The notes beneath the pieces are model-generated. The model saw only the letters and a list, made by a program, of their open reading frames with translations. It searched no databases and was not told where the DNA came from. Source: Nostocoides sp. Soil756 (GTDB lineage Bacteria; Actinomycetota; Actinomycetes; Actinomycetales; Dermatophilaceae). Taken from it: DNA of 51,382 nt. Positions 44,081 to 51,382 of the stretch are shown here, in pieces. The stretch spans positions 536,932 through 588,313 of the forward strand of contig NZ_LMSE01000002.1 in NCBI RefSeq assembly GCF_001428065.1. Reading direction: 5' to 3'. Each line of letters starts with the position of its first letter. Position 1 is the first letter of the stretch. Made by a program: the position numbers and the translations under genes.

Positions 44081-45103
44081 GTGGAGAACGTCGAGGAGCA
44101 CCAGGACGAGCCCCATCGGGTCTCGGTCGTCGTCCCGGTCTACCAGGGCTCGCGTACCCTCCCGGCCCTGGTCGCCGAGGTCGCCGCGTCCACCTCGGTG
44201 CGGGACACCCCGGGCGGGCGCCCGTACCTCGTCGACGAGCTCGTGCTCGTCGACGACTGCGGCCCCGACGGCTCCGACGCCGTCATCCGCGCCCTTGCCG
44301 CCGAGCACGCCTGGGTGCGCCCGGTGTGGCTCAGCCGTAACTTCGGCCAGCACGCCGCGACGCTCGCCGGCATCTCGGCCTCGGGCGGCGAGTGGGTTGT
44401 CACCCTCGACGAGGACGGTCAGCACGACCCCGAGGACATCGGGCGGCTCCTCGACGCCGCCCTGGACGAGCAGGCCGACGTGGTCTACGCGGCGCCGGCC
44501 AACCCCCCGCCGCACGGGGCCGCCCGCAACCTGGCGTCCCGCAGCGCCAAGTGGCTGGTCTCGAAGCTGGCCCGCAGCGCCCGGGCCAACGACTTCAACA
44601 GCTACCGGCTGGTGCTGGGCGAGGTGGCGCGCTCGGTCGCGGCCTACGCCGGCCCCGGCATCTACCTCGACGTCGCGATCTCCTGGGTGGCCCGCCGGGT
44701 CGCCACCGTCCCGGTCGCCATGCGCGGCGAGGGCGACCGACCCTCGGGCTACGACCTGCACCGGCTGGTGTCCCACTTCTGGCGGCTCGTGCTCTCGAGC
44801 GGGACGACCCCCCTGCGCTGGGTCAGCGTGTCGGGGGCGGCGGCCATCGTGCTGGCGCCGGTCATCGCCGTCGTGCTCCTCATCGGGCGCGCCACCGGCC
44901 GGTGGGACGCCCCCGGGTGGACCTCGACCATGGTGCTGCTGATGGCCGCCACCGGCGCCATCCTCTTCGCACTCGGGGTGATCGCGGAGTACGTCGGCAT
45001 GGCCGTCAACATGGCGATGGGCAAGCCGCTGTACCTGCCCGTGCGCGACCGGCGCGACGGCCCGCTGGGCCGCGACGACGTCGCCCCCGGCGGCCGCGCG
45101 TGA
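44081..45103 (+). CDS. Family 2 glycosyltransferase (DPM/DPG-like)
   Basis: A 340-residue membrane glycosyltransferase. VSVVVPVYQGSRTL, LVDDCGPDGSDAVI, LSRNFGQHAATLAGISASGGEWVVTLDEDGQHDPEDI give the GT-A nucleotide-sugar and metal site (DED). Two C-terminal spans (AAAIVLAPVIAVVLLIG; STMVLLMAATGAILFALGVIAEYVGMAV) match polyprenyl-phosphate sugar transferases of the GtrB/ArnC kind. GTGA overlap with the following epimerase suggests they act on the same glycan. Confidence 0.9.
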   Translation: MENVEEHQDEPHRVSVVVPVYQGSRTLPALVAEVAASTSVRDTPGGRPYLVDELVLVDDCGPDGSDAVIRALAAEHAWVRPVWLSRNFGQHAATLAGISASGGEWVVTLDEDGQHDPEDIGRLLDAALDEQADVVYAAPANPPPHGAARNLASRSAKWLVSKLARSARANDFNSYRLVLGEVARSVAAYAGPGIYLDVAISWVARRVATVPVAMRGEGDRPSGYDLHRLVSHFWRLVLSSGTTPLRWVSVSGAAAIVLAPVIAVVLLIGRATGRWDAPGWTSTMVLLMAATGAILFALGVIAEYVGMAVNMAMGKPLYLPVRDRRDGPLGRDDVAPGGRA

Positions 45104-46062
45104 CCGACCCGGTCGGCCCGGTCGCCTGGGTCGTCGGGTCCGGCGGCCTGGTCGGGCGGCACGTGGTCGCCGCCCTGGCCGCCGACGGCTGGGAGGTGCG
45201 CATCTCGCGGGTCCCGTGGGGTGACCCGGACGCCGCGGTGGCCGCCCTGACCACCGACCTCGACGCCTTCACGGCGTCGCGGCGCGGCCGGCCGTGGGTG
45301 CTCGCCTGGTGTGCCGGCGCCGGGGTCGTCGCCACGCCGGAGGCCGCCCTGCTCGCCGAGCTCGACGTCTTCGAGCGCTTCCTCGCCCGGCTCGAGGAGA
45401 CCGCGGCGCCCGACGACGACGGGGTGGTCTTCCTCGCCTCGTCGGCAGGCGGCCTCTACGCCGGGTCGAGCGGCCCGCCGTTCTCGGAGGAGACCGCCGT
45501 CGCCCCCCTGGTGGCCTACGGCCGGACGAAGCTGGCGATGGAGCGCGCCCTCACCGGCCTGGCCGGGCGCACCGGGCTCCGCGCGGTCCTGGGCCGGCTC
45601 GCCAACGTGTACGGCCCGGGGCAGACGCTCGGCAAGCCGCAGGGCCTGCTCTCGCAGCTGTGCCTGTCGTCGGCAACGACCCGCCCGCTGCCCGTCTTCG
45701 TCTCGCTCGACACCATCCGCGACTACGTCTTCGTGGCGGACGTCGCGGCCATGGTCCTGCGCTGCGTGGCCCTGGCTCGCGACGCCGCCCCCGGGACGAC
45801 GGCGGTCAAGGTCCTCGCGTCGGGCCGCCCGGTCACCGTCGGCCACCTGGTGGGGGAGGCGCGGCGGGTCTTCCACCGGCCGCTGCGCACCGTGACCGTC
45901 CCGGGTGGGCGCGGGCAGGTGCTCGACCTGCGGCTGCGGTCGGTGCGCTGGTCCGAGGTGGACTCCTTGGCCGTCACGACCCTCGCGGCCGGGCTGGCGG
46001 CCACGGCCGCCGACGTGCGGGCGCGGGTCGTGTCCGGTGGCCCGCTCGACCCCGGCCGCTGA
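45100..46062 (+). CDS. NAD(P)-dependent sugar epimerase/dehydratase
   Basis: A 320-residue short-chain-type extended SDR. Rossmann start AWVVGSGGLVGRHVVAAL (GxxGxxG), VFLASSAGGLYAG (catalytic Ser region), YGRTKLAME (YxxxK), and RLANVYGPGQTLGKPQGLLSQL. Coupled to the glycosyltransferase; the product is probably a nucleotide sugar used by it. Exact reaction cannot be read. Confidence 0.9.
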   Translation: MTDPVGPVAWVVGSGGLVGRHVVAALAADGWEVRISRVPWGDPDAAVAALTTDLDAFTASRRGRPWVLAWCAGAGVVATPEAALLAELDVFERFLARLEETAAPDDDGVVFLASSAGGLYAGSSGPPFSEETAVAPLVAYGRTKLAMERALTGLAGRTGLRAVLGRLANVYGPGQTLGKPQGLLSQLCLSSATTRPLPVFVSLDTIRDYVFVADVAAMVLRCVALARDAAPGTTAVKVLASGRPVTVGHLVGEARRVFHRPLRTVTVPGGRGQVLDLRLRSVRWSEVDSLAVTTLAAGLAATAADVRARVVSGGPLDPGR

Positions 46063-46084
46063 CCCGGGCTGCTGACCGCCGCGC

Positions 46085-46813
46085 TCAGCCGAGGCGGGTC
46101 GCGGCGAGGAACACCGAGGACCCGAACGGCAGGTCGCGCCGCTGGAGCACCGCGCGGTCCAGGCGGCACATCCGAGCCAGGGCGCGGTTGACCAGCGGCG
46201 GCACCTGCGGCACCGCGACGATGTCGACCGGACCGGTGGGATGGCGGCGCACCACCTTGCGGGCGACGCGCTCGGCCGCGAACAGCGGGAAGACGGTCGC
46301 GAAGCCGTACGTGGCGCGCTCGACCCGGAAGCCCGCCCGCTCCACCGCCGTCCGCGCGCGCTCACGGGTGTAGCGCCGGTGGTGGCCGTTCGCGACGTCG
46401 AAGTCGCTCCAGGCCCAGGTGTAGGACGGCACCGACATCACGAAGGTGCCCCCCGGCCGCAGCACCCGGTACACCTCGGCCAAGGCGTCGGCCTCGGGCT
46501 CGCAGTGCTCGATGACGTCGAAGGCGGCCACGGCGTCGAAGGTCGCGTCGGGGAAGGGCAGGGCCAGGGCCGAGCCGCACACGCCGGCGCCGTCGAGCCC
46601 GCGGGGGTCGATGTCGAGCGACACCGTGCGCCCCGAGGCCTCCCGGAACCAGGCGGCGCTGGGCCCGTCGGCGCTGCCGAGGTCGAGGCTGAGCCCGGCC
46701 CTGCCCACGTACCGCCGCAGGGACGACTCGAGCAGGTCCGATCGCGCGACGTACCACCAGTAGTCGGAGACGCCGATCGACGCCGACCCCCCATGCCCTT
46801 GCGTGACCGTCAC
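46085..46813 (-). CDS. Class I SAM-dependent methyltransferase
   Basis: A 242-residue Methyltransf_11-type enzyme. Motif I LSLDLGSADGPSA, acidic end VSLDIDP, motif II FDAVAAFDVIEHCEPEADALAEVYRVLRPGGTFVMSVP. Convergent with the epimerase (22-bp gap), so it may modify the same glycan or lipid intermediate (inference). GTG 46813 start. No membrane span. Confidence 0.9.
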   Translation of the reverse strand: MTVTQGHGGSASIGVSDYWWYVARSDLLESSLRRYVGRAGLSLDLGSADGPSAAWFREASGRTVSLDIDPRGLDGAGVCGSALALPFPDATFDAVAAFDVIEHCEPEADALAEVYRVLRPGGTFVMSVPSYTWAWSDFDVANGHHRRYTRERARTAVERAGFRVERATYGFATVFPLFAAERVARKVVRRHPTGPVDIVAVPQVPPLVNRALARMCRLDRAVLQRRDLPFGSSVFLAATRLG

Positions 46814-46869
46814 CGCTGCAGACTACCGACGGACCCGGCCGGGCTCGTCGCGTGCCGGCCCACGGCGGG

Positions 46870-47538
46870 TCAGCGCGTCCGCCGGACCAGCCGGACGGCG
46901 AGGTCCCCGTAGGCCGCCCCGATGTCCTCGGGCGTGCGCCGGGCGCCCGGCACGTACCAGCGGGCGACGTCGATGGCCATCGAGAGCAGGGCCAGGGCCG
47001 TCGTGCGCACGTCGTCGACCTCGAACTCGCCGGCGGCGACGCCGTCGCGCAGCACGGCGGCGACGACCTGGTCGATCTCCTTGCGCAGGTCCAGCACCTG
47101 GGCCTGGTGCTCGGGGCTGAGGTGGCGGAACTCGAACTGCACGATGCGGCCCAGCTGGTGGTGCTCGGCGTGCCAGCGTGAGAAGCCCCCGACGATGGCG
47201 CGTAGGGCGGTGGTGGCGTCGGGGGTGTCGCGGGCGGCCTCGACGAGGAGGTCGCGGGCCCGGGCGTGACCGCGGCGGCTCAGCTCGAAGAGGAGTACCT
47301 CCTTGGAGGCGAAGTGCACGTAGACCCCGGCGGGGGAGAGGCCGGCCCGCGACGCGATGTCCCGGGTGGTGGTCGCGGGGAAGCCGTTGGCGGCGAACGC
47401 GTCGGCGGCGGCCAGCATGATGCGCACGGCGGTGTCGGAGGCGTCGCCGCCACCACCGGGCCGGCCGCCTTCGGGCGCGATGGCGGCCAGGACGGCGCTC
47501 TCGGTGAGCGGGGAGGGGCTCGGCACGGTTGACAGCAT
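46870..47538 (-). CDS. TetR/AcrR family regulator
   Basis: A 222-residue repressor. After a 35-residue Pro/Gly leader the HTH reads RIMLAAADAFAANGFPATTTRDIASRAGLSPAGVYVHFASKEVLLFEL. The C-terminal ligand domain is TetR_C-like (LRAIVGGFSRWHAEHHQLGRIVQFEFRHLSPEH). It is divergent from an acyl-CoA dehydrogenase with a good operator between, so it probably responds to an acyl-CoA. Confidence 0.93.
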   Translation of the reverse strand: MLSTVPSPSPLTESAVLAAIAPEGGRPGGGGDASDTAVRIMLAAADAFAANGFPATTTRDIASRAGLSPAGVYVHFASKEVLLFELSRRGHARARDLLVEAARDTPDATTALRAIVGGFSRWHAEHHQLGRIVQFEFRHLSPEHQAQVLDLRKEIDQVVAAVLRDGVAAGEFEVDDVRTTALALLSMAIDVARWYVPGARRTPEDIGAAYGDLAVRLVRRTR

Positions 47539-47553
47539 GCCGCACCGACGGCA

Positions 47554-47573
47554 GACTAAGCAAGCGCTTAGTC
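47554..47573. promoter_or_regulatory. Palindromic TetR operator
   Basis: GACTAAGC (47554-47561), spacer AAGC, GCTTAGTC (47566-47573): perfect 8-bp arms, in the 77-bp gap between the divergent tetR and acyl-CoA dehydrogenase starts. Confidence 0.75.
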
Positions 47574-47615
47574 ATCGATGACGCCGCCATCTGCTGCCCA
47601 GCCCGAGGAGTGCCC

Positions 47616-48761
47616 ATGCCCCGCAACGTGTACGACGCCGAGCACGAGGACTTCCGCGCCTCGGTGCAGGAGTTCGTCGACCGCACGCTCAAGCCCCGCG
47701 CCGAGCAGATGCTCGAGGTCAAGCAGGTCGAGCGCGACCTCTGGAAGGAGGCCGGCAAGCAGGGCCTGTTCGGCCTCGACATCCCCGAGGAGTTCGGGGG
47801 GATGGGCGCGGGCGACTACCGCTTCAACGCCGTCGCGGCCGAGGTCATCGCCGGCTTCAACTTCGCGGTGTCCTCGTGCTTCGGCATCCACTCCGACGTG
47901 TGCCCGCCGTACATCGTCGACCTCGGCACCGACGAGCAGAAGCAGCGCTGGTTGCCCGGCATGGCCAGCGGCGACCTCATCGCGGCCATCGCCATGACCG
48001 AGCCCTCCGGCGGGTCCGACCTCGCGGCGCTGAAGACCACGGCGGTGCGCGACGGCGAGGACTGGATCCTCAACGGCTCCAAGACCTTCATCACCAACGG
48101 CTACCAGGCCGACCTCGTCATCGTCGCGGCCCGCACCGACCCGAGCAAGGGCGCCAAGGGCATCACCCTGCTCATGGTCGAGGAGGGCATGCCCGGCTTC
48201 AGCCGGGGCCGCAAGCTCGACAAGGTCGGGCAGGAGGAGGCCGACACCTCCGAGCTCTTCTTCGAGGACGTGCGCGTCCCGGACGCCAACCGCCTCGGCG
48301 AGGAGGGGATGGGGTTCATCGCGATGATGCAGCGCCTCCCGCAGGAGCGCATCGGCGCGGCCGTCGCGAACACCGCGCACGCCTTCCAGATCTTCCGCGA
48401 GACGGTCGCGTACACCAAGGAGCGCAAGGCGTTCGGCCAGCCGGTCGGGTCCTTCCAGCACAACAAGTTCAAGATGGCCGAGCTGCAGACCAAGCTCGAG
48501 GTCACCCAGGCCTACGTCGACGACTGCGTGGCCGCCCACGCGGCCGGCACGCTGACGTCGGTGGATGCCGCCAAGGCCAAGTGGTTCAGCGCGCAGGTGC
48601 AGAACGAGGTGCTCGACGAGTGCGTCCAGCTGCACGGCGGCTACGGCTTCATGAACGAGTACCGCGTGGCGCGTGCCTGGCGCGACGCCCGCGTCTCGAA
48701 GATCTGGGCCGGTTCGAACGAGATCATGAAGGAGCTCATCGGCCGCGACCTGGGCCTCTGA
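47616..48761 (+). CDS. Acyl-CoA dehydrogenase
   Basis: A 381-residue flavoenzyme oxidising acyl-CoA to enoyl-CoA. AMTEPSGGSDLAALKTTA and LNGSKTFITNG form the FAD/substrate loop; QLHGGYGFMNEYRVARAWRDARVSKIWAGSNEIMKELI ends the protein. The catalytic Glu of the SCAD/MCAD class (YEGT) is Ala here (WAGS), while a Glu is present in MQRLPQERIG as in LCAD and isovaleryl-CoA dehydrogenase, suggesting a branched- or long-chain substrate. ATG 47616 has a CGAGGAG ribosome binding site; it follows the TetR operator. Confidence 0.94.
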   Translation: MPRNVYDAEHEDFRASVQEFVDRTLKPRAEQMLEVKQVERDLWKEAGKQGLFGLDIPEEFGGMGAGDYRFNAVAAEVIAGFNFAVSSCFGIHSDVCPPYIVDLGTDEQKQRWLPGMASGDLIAAIAMTEPSGGSDLAALKTTAVRDGEDWILNGSKTFITNGYQADLVIVAARTDPSKGAKGITLLMVEEGMPGFSRGRKLDKVGQEEADTSELFFEDVRVPDANRLGEEGMGFIAMMQRLPQERIGAAVANTAHAFQIFRETVAYTKERKAFGQPVGSFQHNKFKMAELQTKLEVTQAYVDDCVAAHAAGTLTSVDAAKAKWFSAQVQNEVLDECVQLHGGYGFMNEYRVARAWRDARVSKIWAGSNEIMKELIGRDLGL

Positions 48762-48776
48762 GCCCGCCCGACGCAA

Positions 48777-48802
48777 GGCCCGGACCCCCTGGGGTCCGGG
48801 CC
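48777..48802 (+). terminator. Terminator of the acyl-CoA dehydrogenase gene
   Basis: GGCCCGGACCCC (48777-48788), 2-nt loop, GGGGTCCGGGCC (48791-48802): perfect 12-bp stem. Confidence 0.8.
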
Positions 48803-48960
48803 TCCGGTGCGTCCCGAGCCTCGTCGGGGAGGATCCGAGGGTTCGACCGCGGTCGGAAGCGTCGGTGGTGGACGGTAGGTTGGTCCTTCCGTGCGGGTGG
48901 TCCCGCGCGGCGCCGGCAACGTCGCTGGCCTGCAGTGACACCCCTCACGGAAGGCGACCA

Positions 48961-51120
48961 GTGGAGATCTGGCCCGGGACGGCGTACCCCTTGGGCGCCA
49001 CGTACGACGGCAGTGGCGTCAACTTCGCGCTGTTCAGCGAGGTCGCCGAGCAGGTCGAGCTCTGCCTCATCGACGACGAGGGCGCCGAGACCCGGGTCGT
49101 GATGCCCGAGCACGACGGTTTCGTCTGGCACGCCTACCTGCCGGGGCTCCAGCCCGGCCAGCGCTACGGGTACCGGGTGCACGGCCCGTACGAGCCGGAG
49201 AACGGCCACCGCTGCGACCCCAGCAAGCTGCTGCTCGACCCGTACGCCAAGGCGGTCGAGGGCCAGCTGGCCAACGACCCGGCCCTGTTCTCCTACGACT
49301 TCGACGACCCCGAGCAGCGCAACACCGACGACAGCCTGGGCAAGACCATGCTGGGCGTCGTCACCAACCCCTACTTCGACTGGGGGCACGACCGACCCCC
49401 GCGCCACGAGTACCACGAGACGGTCATCTACGAGGCGCACGTCAAGGGTCTGACGATGACCCACCCGGAGATCCCCGAGGAGATCCGCGGCACCTACGCC
49501 GCGATGGCGCACCCCGCGATCGTCGACCACCTCGCCCAGCTGGGCGTCACCGCCGTCGAGCTGATGCCGGTACACCAGTTCGTCCAGGACACCTCGCTGC
49601 AGGCGCGGGGGATGTCGAACTACTGGGGCTACAACACCATCGGCTTCCTCGCCCCCCACAACGGGTACTCGCGCGGCCAGCGCGGCGAGCAGGTCACCGA
49701 GTTCAAGGCCATGGTCAAGGCGCTGCACGCGGCCGACATCGAGGTCATCCTCGACGTCGTCTACAACCACACGGCCGAGGGCAACGAGATGGGCCCGACC
49801 ATCTGCTTCCGCGGGATCGACAACGCCGCGTACTACCGCCTCGTCGACGAGGACCGGTCGCACTACTACGACACAACCGGCACCGGCAACAGCCTGCTGA
49901 TGCGCAACCCGCACGTGCTGCAGCTGATCATGGACAGCCTGCGCTACTGGGTCACCGAGATGCACGTCGACGGCTTCCGGTTCGACCTCGCGGCCACCCT
50001 GGCCCGCCAGTTCCACGAGGTCGACAAGCTCTCGGCCTTCTTCGACCTCATCCAGCAGGACCCGGTGATCAGCCAGGTCAAGCTCATCGCCGAGCCCTGG
50101 GACGTCGGCGACGGCGGCTACCAGGTCGGCGGCTTCCCCCCGCTGTGGACCGAGTGGAACGGCAAGTACCGCGACACCGTGCGCGACTTCTGGCGCGGCG
50201 AGGCCGGCTCGCTCGGCGAGTTCGCCTCGCGCCTCACCGGCTCCAGCGACCTGTACGAGCACAACGGTCGCAAACCCATCGCGTCGATCAACTTCGTCAC
50301 CGCGCACGACGGCTTCACGCTGCGCGACCTGGTGTCGTACAACGACAAGCACAACGACGCCAACGGCGAGGACGGCCGCGACGGGGAGTCGCACAACCGC
50401 TCCTGGAACTGTGGCGTCGAGGGCCCGACCGACGACCCCGAGGTCCTCTCGCTGCGGGTGCGCCAGCAGCGCAACTTCCTCACCACGCTCCTGCTGAGCC
50501 AGGGCGTCCCGATGCTCGCGCACGGCGACGAGATCGGCCGCACCCAGCAGGGCAACAACAACGTGTACTGCCAGGACAACGAGCTGTCGTGGGTCGACTG
50601 GGACCTCGACGACATGCAGCGCCGGCTCTTCGCGTTCACCGGCGCCGTCGCGTCGCTGCGCCGTGAGCACCCGGTGTTCCGCCGCCGGCGGTTCTTCGCC
50701 GGCAGCGCCGACCACGGCGGCCAGTCCGAGCTGGGCGACATCGCCTGGTTCCGCCCCTCGGGGGAGCCGATGGACGAGCAGGACTGGTCCAACGGGCAGG
50801 CCCGCACGATGACCGTCTTCCTCAACGGCGCGGGCATCCCCAGCCCCGACACCCACGGGCGCCCCGTCGTCGACGACGACTTCCTGGTGCTGTTCAACGC
50901 CGACCACGAGGACCGCGACGTCGTCCTCCCCGGTGAGGAGTACGGCCTGCACTGGTGCGTCGAGGTCGACACCGCGGTCGACGACGTGGACACCCACTGG
51001 CACGACGCCGGCAGCTCCGTGCTCGTCCAGGCCCGCTCGGTGGTCGTGCTGCGCAACCCCCGCGAGGGTGGCGCGGCTCCGGCCTCCGGGACCTCGGCCG
51101 CCATCCCCACCCGGAGCTGA
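48961..51120 (+). CDS. glgX: Glycogen debranching enzyme GlgX/TreX
   Basis: A 719-residue GH13 isoamylase-type enzyme cutting alpha-1,6 branches. N-terminal CBM48 ([26 protein letters not shown]), barrel motifs [20 protein letters not shown] (nucleophile Asp), LIAEPWD (acid Glu) and [10 protein letters not shown] (Asp). The GTG 48961 start has GGAAGG. It overlaps treY (TGATG), so it supplies linear maltodextrin for trehalose synthesis. Confidence 0.95.
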   Translation: MEIWPGTAYPLGATYDGSGVNFALFSEVAEQVELCLIDDEGAETRVVMPEHDGFVWHAYLPGLQPGQRYGYRVHGPYEPENGHRCDPSKLLLDPYAKAVEGQLANDPALFSYDFDDPEQRNTDDSLGKTMLGVVTNPYFDWGHDRPPRHEYHETVIYEAHVKGLTMTHPEIPEEIRGTYAAMAHPAIVDHLAQLGVTAVELMPVHQFVQDTSLQARGMSNYWGYNTIGFLAPHNGYSRGQRGEQVTEFKAMVKALHAADIEVILDVVYNHTAEGNEMGPTICFRGIDNAAYYRLVDEDRSHYYDTTGTGNSLLMRNPHVLQLIMDSLRYWVTEMHVDGFRFDLAATLARQFHEVDKLSAFFDLIQQDPVISQVKLIAEPWDVGDGGYQVGGFPPLWTEWNGKYRDTVRDFWRGEAGSLGEFASRLTGSSDLYEHNGRKPIASINFVTAHDGFTLRDLVSYNDKHNDANGEDGRDGESHNRSWNCGVEGPTDDPEVLSLRVRQQRNFLTTLLLSQGVPMLAHGDEIGRTQQGNNNVYCQDNELSWVDWDLDDMQRRLFAFTGAVASLRREHPVFRRRRFFAGSADHGGQSELGDIAWFRPSGEPMDEQDWSNGQARTMTVFLNGAGIPSPDTHGRPVVDDDFLVLFNADHEDRDVVLPGEEYGLHWCVEVDTAVDDVDTHWHDAGSSVLVQARSVVVLRNPREGGAAPASGTSAAIPTRS

Positions 51121-51382
51121 TGCCGGTGGCAGCCCATCGTCCCGACCCCGCGCGCGTCGTCCCGACGTCGACCTACCGCCTGCAGATCCACGGCGGCTTC
51201 GGGTTCGACGACGCTGCCGCGCGCGTGCCCTACCTGGCCTCGCTCGGGGTCTCGCACGTGTACCTCTCTCCGGTCCTCGAGGCCGCTCCCGGGTCGCTGC
51301 ACGGGTACGACGTCCTCGACCACACCCGCATCAACGAGGAGGCCGGGGGCCGGGCGGCGTTCGAGCGGCTCGTGGCCGCCTG
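51120..51382 (+). CDS. treY: Maltooligosyl trehalose synthase (3'-truncated by window end)
   Basis: The first 87 codons: [71 protein letters not shown] and YLSPxLxAxPGSxHGYDVxDH are diagnostic of TreY, which turns the reducing end of maltooligosaccharides into a trehalosyl unit. Coupled to glgX; treZ would be expected beyond the window. Confidence 0.93.
   Translation, partial: MPVAAHRPDPARVVPTSTYRLQIHGGFGFDDAAARVPYLASLGVSHVYLSPVLEAAPGSLHGYDVLDHTRINEEAGGRAAFERLVAA

Overview
The window is about 51.4 kb of very GC-rich DNA with dense, short-spaced genes, many GTG starts and ATGA/TGATG/GTGA stop-start overlaps. Family content (DUF3039, ClpS-DUF2017 pair, DUF3618, murI-MBL-rph-rdgB order, GlgX-TreY, YfjP-like GTPase pair, SSB paralogue) points to an actinobacterium, most likely Micrococcales and perhaps Intrasporangiaceae. 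The genus cannot be fixed from sequence alone. Many genes have a TAnnnT -10 box ending only 6-8 nt before the start codon, which suggests widespread leaderless transcription.

Layout. 1-8.4 kb: 5'-truncated DEAD-box helicase, YqgE, DUF3039, DinB-like protein, secreted M43-type metalloprotease, a second SF2 helicase and a secreted 5'-nucleotidase. 8.5-16.5 kb: dispersed tyrosine/homogentisate catabolism (Lrp regulator, hppD, fahA with an unknown partner gene, hmgA; no maleylacetoacetate isomerase recognised), interrupted by a DinB-polymerase operon with two small partner genes. 16.5-22 kb: clpS-DUF2017, murI, an MBL-ASCH fusion, rph, rdgB, tRNA-Leu, peroxiredoxin and DUF3618. 22-24.8 kb: a broken SMP-30-like gene and a broken MFS exporter, coupled to each other and divergent from a MarR gene. 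24.8-29.2 kb: tRNA-Lys, CopC-like protein, tRNA-His, orn, PrsW protease and an M20 amidohydrolase.

29.3-36.9 kb is a 7.6-kb integrative element. It is inserted at the 3' end of tRNA-Arg(UCU), bounded by a 27-bp perfect direct repeat, with paired integrase arm-type repeats inside each end. It carries a tyrosine integrase, a zinc-finger protein, nine small mostly orphan genes and a RelE/HigA-type toxin-antitoxin pair. Each of the ten gene boundaries from 31.4 to 36.2 kb holds one copy of a degenerate 19-bp site, consensus near RTCCGSACATGCCGCGGAT, always in the same orientation even around the single gene on the other strand. This looks like a gene-cassette array with an undescribed, integron-like site and is the most interesting feature here.

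37-51.4 kb returns to core-type genes: FucU, 2'-5' RNA ligase, two dynamin/YfjP GTPases, an SSB paralogue, EttA, a glycosyltransferase-epimerase pair with a convergent methyltransferase, a TetR gene divergent from an acyl-CoA dehydrogenase with a clear palindromic operator, then glgX/treX and the 5' end of treY.
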